NCBI GenBank assembly: GCA_020632885.1
Contig: JACKEQ010000004.1
Location: forward strand, 186,001-250,000
Length of the DNA stretch: 64,000 bases
Origin: Alphaproteobacteria bacterium
GTDB lineage: Bacteria; Myxococcota_A; UBA796; GCA-2862545
Reading direction: 5' to 3'
The translations under genes and the position numbers were made by a program. The notes under the pieces were generated by a model. That model did no database searches, was not told the DNA's origin, and was given only the letters and a program-made list of their open reading frames with translations. Numbering within the stretch: position 1 is the first letter of the stretch; every line of letters begins with the position of its first letter. Positions 42,582 to 51,319 of this stretch are shown here, one piece after another.

Positions 42582-44224
42582 GGGGTCTCCTCCGGGGTCG
42601 CGGGGACGTCCGTGGGCGGGGCGTCCGTGGGCGGGGCGTCCGGTGCGGGCGGCTCGGTGGGCGCCGGCGTGGGCAGCGGGTCCGCCTCCATCGTAGGCTG
42701 CGGGACGGCGGGTGGCTGGACGACCTGGAACTCCATGTCCGTAGGCGCGAGCACGGGCCGCAGGATGGACAGCGTTCGGGGTGCGGGGGGGTCGTCCTCG
42801 CGGTCCACGGTGTCGAGGATGGCCTTCGCGGCCTCGGACGCCAGGGTGCGCACGGCATCCACCAGCATCTCCTCGCCGGTCGGCAGGGGCAGGGGCTCGC
42901 GATCGAGGGCGACGATGGCCTCGGGGAGCTCGATCCGCCCGACGCTCGCCTGGGTGCCGATCTCCACGGGCACGGTCGTGCCCGCCTCGAAGAGCTGGAA
43001 GCTCGTGGCGTGCGTGGTGTCGTGGGTCATCTGCACGTCGATGGGGCGCGTGGCCTGTTCGCCCGTGCCGAGGTCCACGAGCTTCACCGCTCCCGAGAGC
43101 CGCACGGTCTGCGCGGTGCGATGGAGCACGTACTCGACCTCGACGGCCTCCGTGCACACCTCGTCCGGGCTGTACAGCAGGGTCTCCTGGTCGCACTCGA
43201 CGATCCGCATGCCCTCCACCACCTGCTTCGACTGGCTGGTCTGCGGAGCCTCCACGGCGGACTGGTTCACCCGGATCGTGACGCGCACCTGATGGTCCGG
43301 CGGGTCGTCGATGGACGACAGCACCTCGGGGTTCAGGATGCGCACGAACCGGCTGCCCGCGTCGTCGACCTCCCGCTCGATGCGGTCGAGGAGCATCGTG
43401 CCCACGGAGAGCTGCCGGCCCTCGACCACCGTGGCGTCGTCCACGGGGTCCATGAGGAGCCCGAGCCTCGAGCAGTCCAGCGCGCGGGCACGGTCGGCCT
43501 CGAGCGTGTTGTCGCCCACGACGTGGCCGGCCTTCTCGAAGTGCGAGACCGCCGCCCGACACGCGTTCTTGGAGAGCGCGTAGCGACCGAGCCCGACCTC
43601 GACGGCGGCAGCCCAGGCGTCGAGCTCGCGGTCGCCGGTGAGCTCGAAGGCCCGTCGGAAGTGGTCGGCCGCATCGTGGTAGCGGTGCTCGTCGAGGTCG
43701 GCGCGGGCCCAGGCGGCGAACGTCGCGCCCTGCTCGGCGTCCAGACCGACCAGGTCGCCCTTCAGCTCCCGTGCGGCGTCGAAGGCCTCCACGGCCACGG
43801 CCCAGTCACCCGCCTCGTGGGCCACCGAGCCCCGGGCGCGCTCCGACATCGCCCAGGTCGAGATGACCGTCTTCAGCTCGGATGTGGCGTCCGCCGTCGA
43901 GAACGAGAGGAGCTCGACCTCGTCGAGGGACTTCGCGTAGGCGAGCATCTCGCGGTAGGCGTCCGCGGACGCTGCGTAGCGTCGTGCGGCCTCGTGCTCG
44001 CGGGCGATGTCGAGCCGCTCGTCCCAGGCGTCCTTCGCGTGCTCCCGAAGCGCCTTCCGCGGCTTGGTGGCGTAGATGTCGTTGTCGAGCGCCGTCAGCC
44101 AGTGGTTGGAGGCATCGATCCACCGACCGTCGTTCGCCGCCCTGACGCCCAGCCGGTACGGGCTCGGTGTGCACGCGAGGAGGAGGACGAGCGGCAGGAC
44201 GGGCAGGATGGGCAGGGAGCGCAT
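42578..44224 (-). CDS. Large helical-repeat lipoprotein
   Basis: 548 residues. MRSLPILPVLPLVLLLAC is a signal with lipobox LLAC. Residues 20-245 are TPR-like helices (NHWLTALDNDIYATKPRKALREHAKDAW, DYHDAADHFRRAFELTGDREL-type units). Residues 260-450 form a beta-rich domain (QVRVTIRVNQSAVEAP, EVEYVLHRTAQTVRLSGAVKLVDL). The C-terminal 60 residues are Pro-rich (TPAPTEPPAPDAPPTDAPP). Likely periplasmic and possibly part of an outer-membrane assembly. It is 9 bases downstream of the LysR gene and coupled to the next lipoprotein gene. Confidence 0.7.
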   Translation of the reverse strand: MRSLPILPVLPLVLLLACTPSPYRLGVRAANDGRWIDASNHWLTALDNDIYATKPRKALREHAKDAWDERLDIAREHEAARRYAASADAYREMLAYAKSLDEVELLSFSTADATSELKTVISTWAMSERARGSVAHEAGDWAVAVEAFDAARELKGDLVGLDAEQGATFAAWARADLDEHRYHDAADHFRRAFELTGDRELDAWAAAVEVGLGRYALSKNACRAAVSHFEKAGHVVGDNTLEADRARALDCSRLGLLMDPVDDATVVEGRQLSVGTMLLDRIEREVDDAGSRFVRILNPEVLSSIDDPPDHQVRVTIRVNQSAVEAPQTSQSKQVVEGMRIVECDQETLLYSPDEVCTEAVEVEYVLHRTAQTVRLSGAVKLVDLGTGEQATRPIDVQMTHDTTHATSFQLFEAGTTVPVEIGTQASVGRIELPEAIVALDREPLPLPTGEEMLVDAVRTLASEAAKAILDTVDREDDPPAPRTLSILRPVLAPTDMEFQVVQPPAVPQPTMEADPLPTPAPTEPPAPDAPPTDAPPTDVPATPEETP

Positions 44225-44233
44225 CGTTCCCGC

Positions 44234-45094
44234 CTATCCCAGGGGGCCCCGACCGGCCTCCTCCACGAGCAACCCCCGCAACGCGGCGGCGGCGGTCGAG
44301 AGCCGGTCCACGCCCCGGTGGATCAGCACGAGGTCGCGGGTCAGCGGTACCCTGGGGTCCGGCCACCACATCAGCCGGCCCTCGGCGACCGTGCGCTCGG
44401 CGGCGGAGCGCGGCACCAGCGCCACCCCGAGGCCCGCAGCCACGTTGCCCTTGATGGCCGGGATGGACCCGAGCTCCATGGCCACGCGCGCCTCCGGGAA
44501 GTGGCGCTCGAGCAGGATGCGCAGCGGGCTCCCCTCCACGAACGTCAGGTACGGCGGGTCGTCACGGCGCTCGTCGGGCGACGCGACCACCACGAGCGGG
44601 TCCGCACACCAAGGCTCCTCCACGACGCCCCAGGGCTCGGTGTCCCCGGGGAGGCGCGTCGCGATGCCGAGGTCCAGCGAGCCCTCGCGCACGGCCTCCA
44701 CCACGCCCGGCGTGCCGATCTCACGCAGCCGGTAGCGCACGCCCGGATGCCTGCGCAGGAAGGCTCCCAGCACGCGCGGGAGCAGGTAGGTGGTCGCGGT
44801 GGCCCCGGCCCCGAGGGTCACCTCGCCCTTCGCGAGCCCGAGGACCTCGGCGACGGCGGCCCGCCCCTCGTCCACGGCCGCCCGGGCGGCCCGGGCATGC
44901 GGGAGCAGAGCGCGTCCAGCGTCGGTGAGCAGCGCCCCACGGCGGTCCCGCAGGAACAGCGGCCCACCGAGCGGCTCCTCCAGCCTGCGGATGGACGCCG
45001 AGAGCGCGGGTTGGGTGAGGTGCGCAGCACGAGCCGCGGCCGTGAAGGTGCCCTGCTCAACGACGTGCAGGAAGTTCAGCAGGTCGGCATACAT
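44234..45094 (-). CDS. LysR-family transcription regulator
   Basis: 286 residues. The N-terminal winged helix shows LLNFLHVVEQGTFTAAARAAHLTQPALSASIRRLEEPLGGPLFLRDRRG, the usual LysR DNA-binding pattern. A ligand-binding domain follows (GEVTLGAGATATTYLLPRVLGAFLRRHPGV, VREGSLDLGIATRL, GNVAAGLGVALVPRS). AAGGGGAGTCT gives the ribosome binding site. Divergent from a TauE/SafE transporter gene with an 81-base spacer holding an inverted repeat, so it very likely controls that transporter. In related arrangements the ligand is often a sulfur compound or organic acid; that is inference here. Confidence 0.9.
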   Translation of the reverse strand: MYADLLNFLHVVEQGTFTAAARAAHLTQPALSASIRRLEEPLGGPLFLRDRRGALLTDAGRALLPHARAARAAVDEGRAAVAEVLGLAKGEVTLGAGATATTYLLPRVLGAFLRRHPGVRYRLREIGTPGVVEAVREGSLDLGIATRLPGDTEPWGVVEEPWCADPLVVVASPDERRDDPPYLTFVEGSPLRILLERHFPEARVAMELGSIPAIKGNVAAGLGVALVPRSAAERTVAEGRLMWWPDPRVPLTRDLVLIHRGVDRLSTAAAALRGLLVEEAGRGPLG

Positions 45095-45118
45095 AGACTC
45101 CCCTTATGGACACCACCA

Positions 45119-45136
45119 AGAACATCCATTGGTTCT
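45119..45136. promoter_or_regulatory. Candidate LysR operator
   Basis: AGAAC and GTTCT are perfect 5-base arms around 8 bases, located in the spacer between the divergent lysR and TauE/SafE genes. This fits the usual LysR site near the middle of such a spacer. A further T-N11-A element can be read around 45094-45106. Binding is inference. Confidence 0.5.
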
Positions 45137-45175
45137 GTTCATAGCGCCGGGCGACGTTCCTGCCAGGAGGTCGCC

Positions 45176-45883
45176 GTGATCCACGCGCTCATGCTCGCGT
45201 TCGTCGCTGGAATCGTCACCACCCTCGCAGGATTCGGGGGCGGTCAGCTGCTCGTGCTCGGCCTGGCGGCCCTCTGGGGTCCGCTCGCGGCGCTCACGGC
45301 CACCGGGCCCGCGCTGCTGGTCGGAAACCTCCATCGGCTCTTGCTGTTCCGCGCAGACGTGGACCAGCGCGCCTCCGGGGTCTACGCGGTGGGCGCGTTC
45401 CCCGGGGCGCTCGTGGGGGGCGTCACGGCCACCGTGGTGCCCGAGCGGGTGCTGGTCGTCGGGATGATCGGGGTCGCGGTGCTCGCCGTCGCCCGCCACG
45501 TCCTCGACCCCCGCCACCGCGTCCCCGTGTGGCTGCTCGGTCCCGGCGGAGCCGTCGTGGGCTTCGTGGCGGCCACCGGCGGTGGCGGCGGCGTCCTGGC
45601 GGCACCGTTGCTCCTCGGGACCGGGATGAGCCGGGCGGCGTACGTGGCGGCGATGGCCACGGGAGCCCTCGCGATCCACACCGGGCGCATGCTCGGCTAC
45701 GCGTCCCGCGGCGCGATGGCCCCGTCGGACTGGGCGCTCGGCCTCGGGCTCGCGGTCGCCATCGCAGCAGGGAACACCGTGGGTCGCCGCCTTCGCGACC
45801 GCCTCTCGGAGCGCTGGATGGCCCGTGCGGAGCTCGGGGTGCTCGTGGCCAGCGTGCTCGCCGCCGTCAGTGCAGCAGGTTGA
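45176..45883 (+). CDS. TauE/SafE (TSUP) family anion exporter
   Basis: 235 residues. The GTG start follows CAGGAGGTCGCC. About eight hydrophobic helices with the two family repeats: HALMLAFVAGIVTTLAGFGGGQLLVLGL and the second half LLGPGGAVVGFVAATGGGGGVLAAPLLLGTGM, each with the glycine-rich re-entrant motif. The family moves sulfite, sulfoacetate, taurine-derived or other small anions across the inner membrane. Divergent LysR control suggests response to a small molecule. Its tail overlaps the tail of the membrane GT-C gene by 17 bases. Confidence 0.88.
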   Translation: MIHALMLAFVAGIVTTLAGFGGGQLLVLGLAALWGPLAALTATGPALLVGNLHRLLLFRADVDQRASGVYAVGAFPGALVGGVTATVVPERVLVVGMIGVAVLAVARHVLDPRHRVPVWLLGPGGAVVGFVAATGGGGGVLAAPLLLGTGMSRAAYVAAMATGALAIHTGRMLGYASRGAMAPSDWALGLGLAVAIAAGNTVGRRLRDRLSERWMARAELGVLVASVLAAVSAAG

Positions 45884-48428
45884 GCCGCTCGACCCGCAGC
45901 TCCTCGGCGTAGCGACGGGCCCACGCCCGCGAGGGGTCCACGAACACGGCATCGCGGAACAGACCGTAGGCCCGCTCGATGTCGCCCTGCTCCCGGGCCT
46001 CGAGGCCCTCGCGCATCCAGACGTCCGCGTGCGCCGACCCGATCGCCATCACCGCCGGGTTGGTCCGGCTCCACACGAGCGCCTTCCGCATCGACGCCAC
46101 CGCCTCGGGGCGCGCCTGGTGCTCCGAGCGCCGCGCGAAGCAGGCTCCGATGGCGGGGAACGCCCGCGGCTTCTGGCTCGCCTGCCAGTCCGTGGAGAAC
46201 GCGCGGTGGGCGCGGGCCCGCCGCCACCACGTCTCAGCGCGCAGGCAGTGCCCGGTGTTCGCGTCGGCCACGGCACGATCGACGTCCTGGGCAGCCTCCT
46301 GACCCATCCGGCCCTTGTCGACCAGCTCCACCACCATTCCCGGGAATCGGACCTCACCGGCGGCGAACAGCGGGTCTGGCGACGGCTCGGTCGCCGGCAC
46401 CACGCCATCGGGACCGATCACGACCACCCCCAGCGCATACCGGCCCAGGGCGAGGTCCGGTGCGAGCGGGAGGGCGATCCGGCCGTCGTAGACCTCCTCG
46501 GGACCCCAGCGCTCCACGGGGTACCAGCTCTCGAGGCCGAGCGGGACGTTCCAGGACGCCACGAGCCGACCGGCATCGTGCAGGAAGAAGAACAGGCGCA
46601 CGCCATCGGGCCGCGCGGGGACCTGGAGCCCCAGCTCGACGTAGAGCCAGCTCCCCGGGCTCACCTCGGGTGCCGGGAAGTCCACCCCGTGCAGGACGAC
46701 CTCGCGGCCGTCCGTCCGGAACGTCGCGCGTCGATCGACCGGCCCCTTCCACGGGGCCATGACGAGCCCCTTGCGGACGAAGTTCCCGACGTGGAGGTCC
46801 TCGCAGCACCCGTACCCGGGCATCTCGATGTAGTTGTCGCGCCACCGCGGGCCGACCCGGTGCACGGCGGTCCCGGTGGAGGCGTGGGCGTGCGCGAGGT
46901 CGAAGGGGTACTCGTCGAAGGCGTACTCCTCCACGAAGGCCGTCTGGGCCCGATGGAGCGCGAACGGGATGTCGATGAGGCCCTTGGAGTCTCGGATGAT
47001 CCCCGAGTTCCCGCCCCAGAAGAGCATCGCGCCCATGTCGTGGTCGAGCACGTCACCGTGGTCGATGTGGAGCTGACGCAGGGCGCTCGCGTAGTGGTTC
47101 ACCCGCTGGAGCACCGACTGTGGCGTGGTCTCCGGCTTGTAGTTCTTCAGGTAGAGCACCTGGGGCACGAGGGCGAGGGCCAGGAGCCCGACCACCGCCC
47201 CGCCCGCCAGCGCCGGACCTGCCGCACGCCCGTGGTCGCGCAGGGCGACCGCCACGTCGCGCAGACCGAGCGCGAAGACGACCGCCGCCGGCACGCTCAC
47301 GAGCGACATCCAGCGGTAGCCCCGCATCCAGTCGCCGCCCGAGCGGAAGCAGAAGAGCAGCCCGATGCCGAGCATGCCCCAGGCGAGGAGACGGGTGCGC
47401 CAGCCGTCTGCGCCCACACCCGCGATGGACACAGCCGCCACCGCCAGGCCGATGCCCACGATGCGGACCTGGAGCCAGAGCGGGCTGGGCGGACGACGGG
47501 CGAGCCAGCCCCACTCCATGAAGGGCTCCACGCCGGGGTAGAGCAGCAGCACGCCGAGCACGGCGGAGACGCCGACCACCAGGGCCCCACGCCAGCCGCG
47601 CAGGCCGGCCACACCGGCGAAGAACACCGGCAGCAGCCAGAACCGGGCGAGCTCGTACCCGTAGCCGCGGATGTAGCCCCACCCACGAGCGTGCCAGACC
47701 ATCGGCTGGAACGGGTCCTCCCCGATCTTGGCGTAGTAGGTCGCGGGGAACGGGTAGGCGAAGTAGTCGTAGCGGATGGCGTGGTACACCGCGAAAGGCA
47801 GGACGAAGCCCAACAGCGACCCGACCGCCCTCCCCCACCGCTTCTCGCCCGTGGCCTCGAGCACGAAGGCCCACAGGAGCCCCGAGGCCGCGTAGGCCAC
47901 GCCCTCGGGCCGGGTGAGCGCCAGACCGAGCCAGGGCAGGAAGGCGAGGGGCCACCGCCCCGGCTCGGACTCCTGGAGCGTCCGGAGCATCGCCAGCGCC
48001 AGCAGCGCGCAGAACATGCTGTTCTCGAGGCCGCTGGTGCTCCAGATCACGAAGGTGGCGTCGAGCGCCAGCACCCACGCGGCGACCACAGCCCATCCGA
48101 GGTGCCGGATGCGCCCGACGATGGCGGCCACCGCGGGCACGGTGAGGATGGGCAGCAGCCAGCCGGTCATCTTGGACGACGCGAAGCCGTTGGAGCCCAT
48201 GAGCTGCCAGCCGGCCATCCAGAACACCCAGAGCGGGTTGCTGTAGCCCTCGATGCGCTCGTCGCCCGGGAAGCGCACGAGCCCCCAGCCGAGCGCGAGG
48301 TTGCGGGCGTACGCGAAGCTGATCGCGGAGTCCTCCACGTACCACCACCAGATCCGGTCCTGGGCGTACAGGGTGGCGGCGATCGCGAGGAGGATGGCGA
48401 CCGCGGGCAGGGCCCGTTCGCGGGTCAT
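45867..48428 (-). CDS. GT-C type membrane glycosyltransferase-like protein
   Basis: 853 residues. The N-terminal 440 residues contain about 10-11 membrane helices. The first external loop reads WWYVEDSAISFAYARNLALGWGLVRFPGDERIEGYSNPLWVFWM, matching the D-x-x-x-S/F-x-Y-A-R-N pattern of arabinofuranosyl- and mannosyltransferases that use polyprenyl sugar donors. The soluble C-terminal 400 residues (HDMGAMLFWGGNSGIIRDSKGLIDIPFA; a beta-sandwich about 590-690; helical end) face outside. Likely glycosylates an envelope glycan or protein. Coupled by a 4-base overlap to the hybrid kinase gene upstream. Confidence 0.75.
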   Translation of the reverse strand: MTRERALPAVAILLAIAATLYAQDRIWWWYVEDSAISFAYARNLALGWGLVRFPGDERIEGYSNPLWVFWMAGWQLMGSNGFASSKMTGWLLPILTVPAVAAIVGRIRHLGWAVVAAWVLALDATFVIWSTSGLENSMFCALLALAMLRTLQESEPGRWPLAFLPWLGLALTRPEGVAYAASGLLWAFVLEATGEKRWGRAVGSLLGFVLPFAVYHAIRYDYFAYPFPATYYAKIGEDPFQPMVWHARGWGYIRGYGYELARFWLLPVFFAGVAGLRGWRGALVVGVSAVLGVLLLYPGVEPFMEWGWLARRPPSPLWLQVRIVGIGLAVAAVSIAGVGADGWRTRLLAWGMLGIGLLFCFRSGGDWMRGYRWMSLVSVPAAVVFALGLRDVAVALRDHGRAAGPALAGGAVVGLLALALVPQVLYLKNYKPETTPQSVLQRVNHYASALRQLHIDHGDVLDHDMGAMLFWGGNSGIIRDSKGLIDIPFALHRAQTAFVEEYAFDEYPFDLAHAHASTGTAVHRVGPRWRDNYIEMPGYGCCEDLHVGNFVRKGLVMAPWKGPVDRRATFRTDGREVVLHGVDFPAPEVSPGSWLYVELGLQVPARPDGVRLFFFLHDAGRLVASWNVPLGLESWYPVERWGPEEVYDGRIALPLAPDLALGRYALGVVVIGPDGVVPATEPSPDPLFAAGEVRFPGMVVELVDKGRMGQEAAQDVDRAVADANTGHCLRAETWWRRARAHRAFSTDWQASQKPRAFPAIGACFARRSEHQARPEAVASMRKALVWSRTNPAVMAIGSAHADVWMREGLEAREQGDIERAYGLFRDAVFVDPSRAWARRYAEELRVERLNLLH

Positions 48429-50356
48429 CGGGCCCGGAGGACGGCGCGCAGGGCGTCCGGCAGCTGATCGCGGCGGAGCACACCGGCCAGCTCGGACTCC
48501 AGGAACCGCTGCTCCGCCTCGGACGCGGGCTCACCGCACGCGAGGACCGGGATGTCGCGGAGACCGGAGAGCACGTCCAGCACCGCCAGACCCTGCTCCA
48601 CCGGCAGATCCAGCGGCACCAGCACGGCCTGGGCGTGGTCCGGCAGGGCGCGCAGCCCGCCGTTGGCGAGCGCCTCGACCACCACGCCGTTCCCGCGCAG
48701 GAGGTCGGCGATGCCGCGGGACGACGGCGCCCCCTCGACCACGACCACGCTGGTCTCGGGCGGCAGGGCGTGGGTGTCGATGATCTCGCGGAGCTTCTCG
48801 CGGGTGACGGGTTTGTGGAGGAAGGCGCAGGCACCGAGGGTGGCCGCCCGACCGCCGTCCTCGGTGGCCGAGAGCATCACGACGGGGAGACGGGAGAGCT
48901 CGGGGTCGCTCTTGATCTGCTGGAGCAGCGTGAGCCCGTCCGTGCCCGGCAGGAGGACGTCGAGGGCCACCAGGGACGGATGGTGGAGGCGAGCGAGCTC
49001 GAGGGCCTCGGTGGGGTTGGCCGTGGTGACCACACTGTGCCCGTCGGCCACGAGCATGTGCTGGAGCACGCGCCGGAGCACGGGATCGTCGTCCACCACG
49101 AGCACCGTGACGGCCCGCCGGCTCCCCTCCTCCACCGTGCTGTCGTCCAGCTCCGGCAGCCAGATCGTGAACCGGGAGCCCTTGCCCTTCTCGCCCTGAC
49201 CCTCGAGCCGACCGCCGAGAACCCGGGCGAGCTGGTTTGCCACCGCGAGACCCATGCCCGCGCCGCCGAACCCACGATCGTCGCTGTCGTCGATCTGGTT
49301 GAACGCGCCCAGCATGCGCTCGAGGTCGCCCGGCTCGAACCCGATGCCCTCGTCTTCGACAGTGAGCGCGAGCCCGCCGTCACGCGCGGCCGTGAGCACC
49401 CGCACGGTCCCGCCCGCACCGAACTTCACGGCGTTGTCGAGGATGTGCGCCAGGGCCTCCGAGAGCCGCCGGGGATCGGTGACGATCTCGGGCACGGACG
49501 GGTCGAGCTCGATCTGGAGGGTGACGCCGCCCTTCTGGGCCGCAGCAGCGACCGTCTTCGCGCAACGGTCGACGATCTCGCCGATGAGGACGGGCTCGAA
49601 CACCGGGTGGACCTCGCCGGACTCGAGCCGCGCGAGGTTCAGGACGTCCTGCAGGAGCTTGAGGAGCTTCTGGCCCGACGCGATGATCTTCGACGCGTCC
49701 TCGGAAGCCTGGTCCGGCAGCTCCTCCATGAGCATCTCGGCGTAGCCGATGATCGCGTTGAGCGGCGTGTGGATCTCGTGCGTCATGTTGGCGAGGAAGG
49801 CGCCTTTCGCACGCACGGCCGCCATGGCGAGCTCGCGTTGGAGCTCGAGCTGCTGCTGGGTCTGCGTGACGAGGGCCTTCTCGGCGCGCAGCTGGAGCTC
49901 GAGGTCCGCGACCCGACCGCCGAGCGACTTGGCCTGCTGCTGGTAGAGCTCGGTCTGGATCATGAACGACTGGACCTGGGCCTCGGCGTCGCGCTCCACG
50001 AGCTGCCGCCATCCGAGGGCGTCGTCGATCCGCGCGATCAGCGTCCGGGCCCAGTCGCCCTCGAGGGTGACCACGTCGCGCGCACCCGCCCGGAGGCCCT
50101 CCACCACGGACCAGGTGGAGACCTCCGTCGCCAGGAGCACGACGGGCATGAGCGGATCGCGCTCGATGACGTGGCGACAGAGCTCGAGCCCACCCTCGTC
50201 GAGGTGCACGAGCACCAGCGCCGGATGGAGGTGCGTGAGCCCTGCGATCGCGTCGTCGACGGTCTGGAACGCGTGCACCCCGAACCGACCCTCGAGGGGC
50301 GACAGGGAGACCGCGGGGTCGGGCTCGTACGCGAGTACCTTCGGACGGTTGGCCAT
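48425..50356 (-). CDS. Hybrid histidine kinase with receiver-like domains at both ends
   Basis: 643 residues and no membrane helix. Residues 5-115 are a receiver-like domain (VLAYEPDPAVSLSPLEGRFG, LVLVHLDEGGLELC) in which some acidic residues are replaced. A coiled coil (about 125-185) leads to H-box FLANMTHEIHTPLNAIIGYAEML, then HILDNAVKFG, VEDEGIGFEPGD and GGAGMGLAVANQLA. A canonical receiver follows (VLVVDDDPVLRRVL, LVALDVLLPGTDGL, LHKPVTREKL), and the last 110 residues look like a third degenerate receiver (SVVVVEGAPSSRGIADLL). Third gene of a four-gene operon. Output is not in this protein. Confidence 0.85.
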   Translation of the reverse strand: MANRPKVLAYEPDPAVSLSPLEGRFGVHAFQTVDDAIAGLTHLHPALVLVHLDEGGLELCRHVIERDPLMPVVLLATEVSTWSVVEGLRAGARDVVTLEGDWARTLIARIDDALGWRQLVERDAEAQVQSFMIQTELYQQQAKSLGGRVADLELQLRAEKALVTQTQQQLELQRELAMAAVRAKGAFLANMTHEIHTPLNAIIGYAEMLMEELPDQASEDASKIIASGQKLLKLLQDVLNLARLESGEVHPVFEPVLIGEIVDRCAKTVAAAAQKGGVTLQIELDPSVPEIVTDPRRLSEALAHILDNAVKFGAGGTVRVLTAARDGGLALTVEDEGIGFEPGDLERMLGAFNQIDDSDDRGFGGAGMGLAVANQLARVLGGRLEGQGEKGKGSRFTIWLPELDDSTVEEGSRRAVTVLVVDDDPVLRRVLQHMLVADGHSVVTTANPTEALELARLHHPSLVALDVLLPGTDGLTLLQQIKSDPELSRLPVVMLSATEDGGRAATLGACAFLHKPVTREKLREIIDTHALPPETSVVVVEGAPSSRGIADLLRGNGVVVEALANGGLRALPDHAQAVLVPLDLPVEQGLAVLDVLSGLRDIPVLACGEPASEAEQRFLESELAGVLRRDQLPDALRAVLRAR

Positions 50357-50368
50357 GGGACCGACAAC

Positions 50369-51319
50369 TTACAACGTGCGGGGCCTGCTGCGTCCCTCGA
50401 TCGGTGTGATGGGACAGCGGATGTCGGCCGCCTGGCAGAAAGCCGACAGCGGACCCATGACGTTCGCCGATGCCGCGAACCTCCGCTCCCGGAAGACCTG
50501 CTGGCCCTCGGGCACGCGCTCGTCACCGGGATCGAGCAGGGGGTCCAGGTGGGCCGCGTGGTGCACGTCCTCCGCCACGACCTCCGACGCCAGCTGGAGG
50601 AGCAGGCCCTTGCCCAACGTCGCGGGGATCTCCGGCGGGAGCTGGACGCCGGGGAACCAGAACGGCCCGACCCACCCGCGCGAGAGCCGCACGACCTCGG
50701 CCTCCGTGTGCGCGCCGATCTGCTCGCGCAACAGCATGAGCTGGGTGGCGAAGTGCCGCGTGAGCAGGTGCTGCAGCAGGGGATCCACCTTGAGGCGCCC
50801 GCCCTCGAGGATCTGGAAGGGCCCGAGGCGACCGACCATTCCGGGGCCACGGACGATGAACCGGATGCGGAGCCAGCGCCCGTCGGGCGCGAGCCGGTCG
50901 TAGGCGCAGGTGACCTCGGTGACCTGCCCCATCCGCCGGACCGCACACTCCAGCCGGGTGACCGGGAGCAGGTCGTTCTCGCGCACGTGCACGCGCAGCG
51001 AGCGGCGGTGGCGCAGGCGGTTGCCGAGCTCGGGGTCCAGGCGAAGCGCGCGCTCGATGTCCTCCTCGCGGGGATCGGCCCCCTCGGCGGCCAGGACGCG
51101 CTCCGAGATCACCCGCTGCATCCAGCCGAAGCCCGGCATCCCGGTGGTGTCGTGGACCTCCGCGGGGAGGAGCTGATCGCCCGACAGCGCGGGGTCGAGG
51201 GCCCGCAGGTGGGCAAGCGCGGGCAGCAGGGGCACGAAGTCGCCGTGGGGGGCGAGCTGGTTCAGGCCGGTGGCGAGGGCCCGGACGTAGGGGCCGATCC
51301 GCTCGGGCGGGAGGTTCAT
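50369..51319 (-). CDS. Conserved-looking cytoplasmic protein, unknown
   Basis: 316 residues, no signal or membrane segment. Visible features are a helical N-terminus (ERIGPYVRALATGLNQLAP), a central beta-type portion rich in Arg (LRHRRSLRVHVRENDLLPVTRLECAVRRMG, GRWLRIRFIVRGPGMVGRLGPFQIL) and a helical part (LLQHLLTRHFATQLMLLREQIGAHTEAEVVRL). I know no family with this order. It starts within the end of the coiled-coil gene (4-base overlap) and is followed after 12 bases by the hybrid kinase, so the three should act together. Confidence 0.65.
   Translation of the reverse strand: MNLPPERIGPYVRALATGLNQLAPHGDFVPLLPALAHLRALDPALSGDQLLPAEVHDTTGMPGFGWMQRVISERVLAAEGADPREEDIERALRLDPELGNRLRHRRSLRVHVRENDLLPVTRLECAVRRMGQVTEVTCAYDRLAPDGRWLRIRFIVRGPGMVGRLGPFQILEGGRLKVDPLLQHLLTRHFATQLMLLREQIGAHTEAEVVRLSRGWVGPFWFPGVQLPPEIPATLGKGLLLQLASEVVAEDVHHAAHLDPLLDPGDERVPEGQQVFRERRFAASANVMGPLSAFCQAADIRCPITPIEGRSRPRTL

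Noticed and set aside
40293..43292. Plus-strand frame with long VRVRVGVGI stretches
   Set aside because: This is the reverse reading of the Asp-x repeat and flanking lipoprotein genes, which have signals, lipoboxes and domains on the minus strand.
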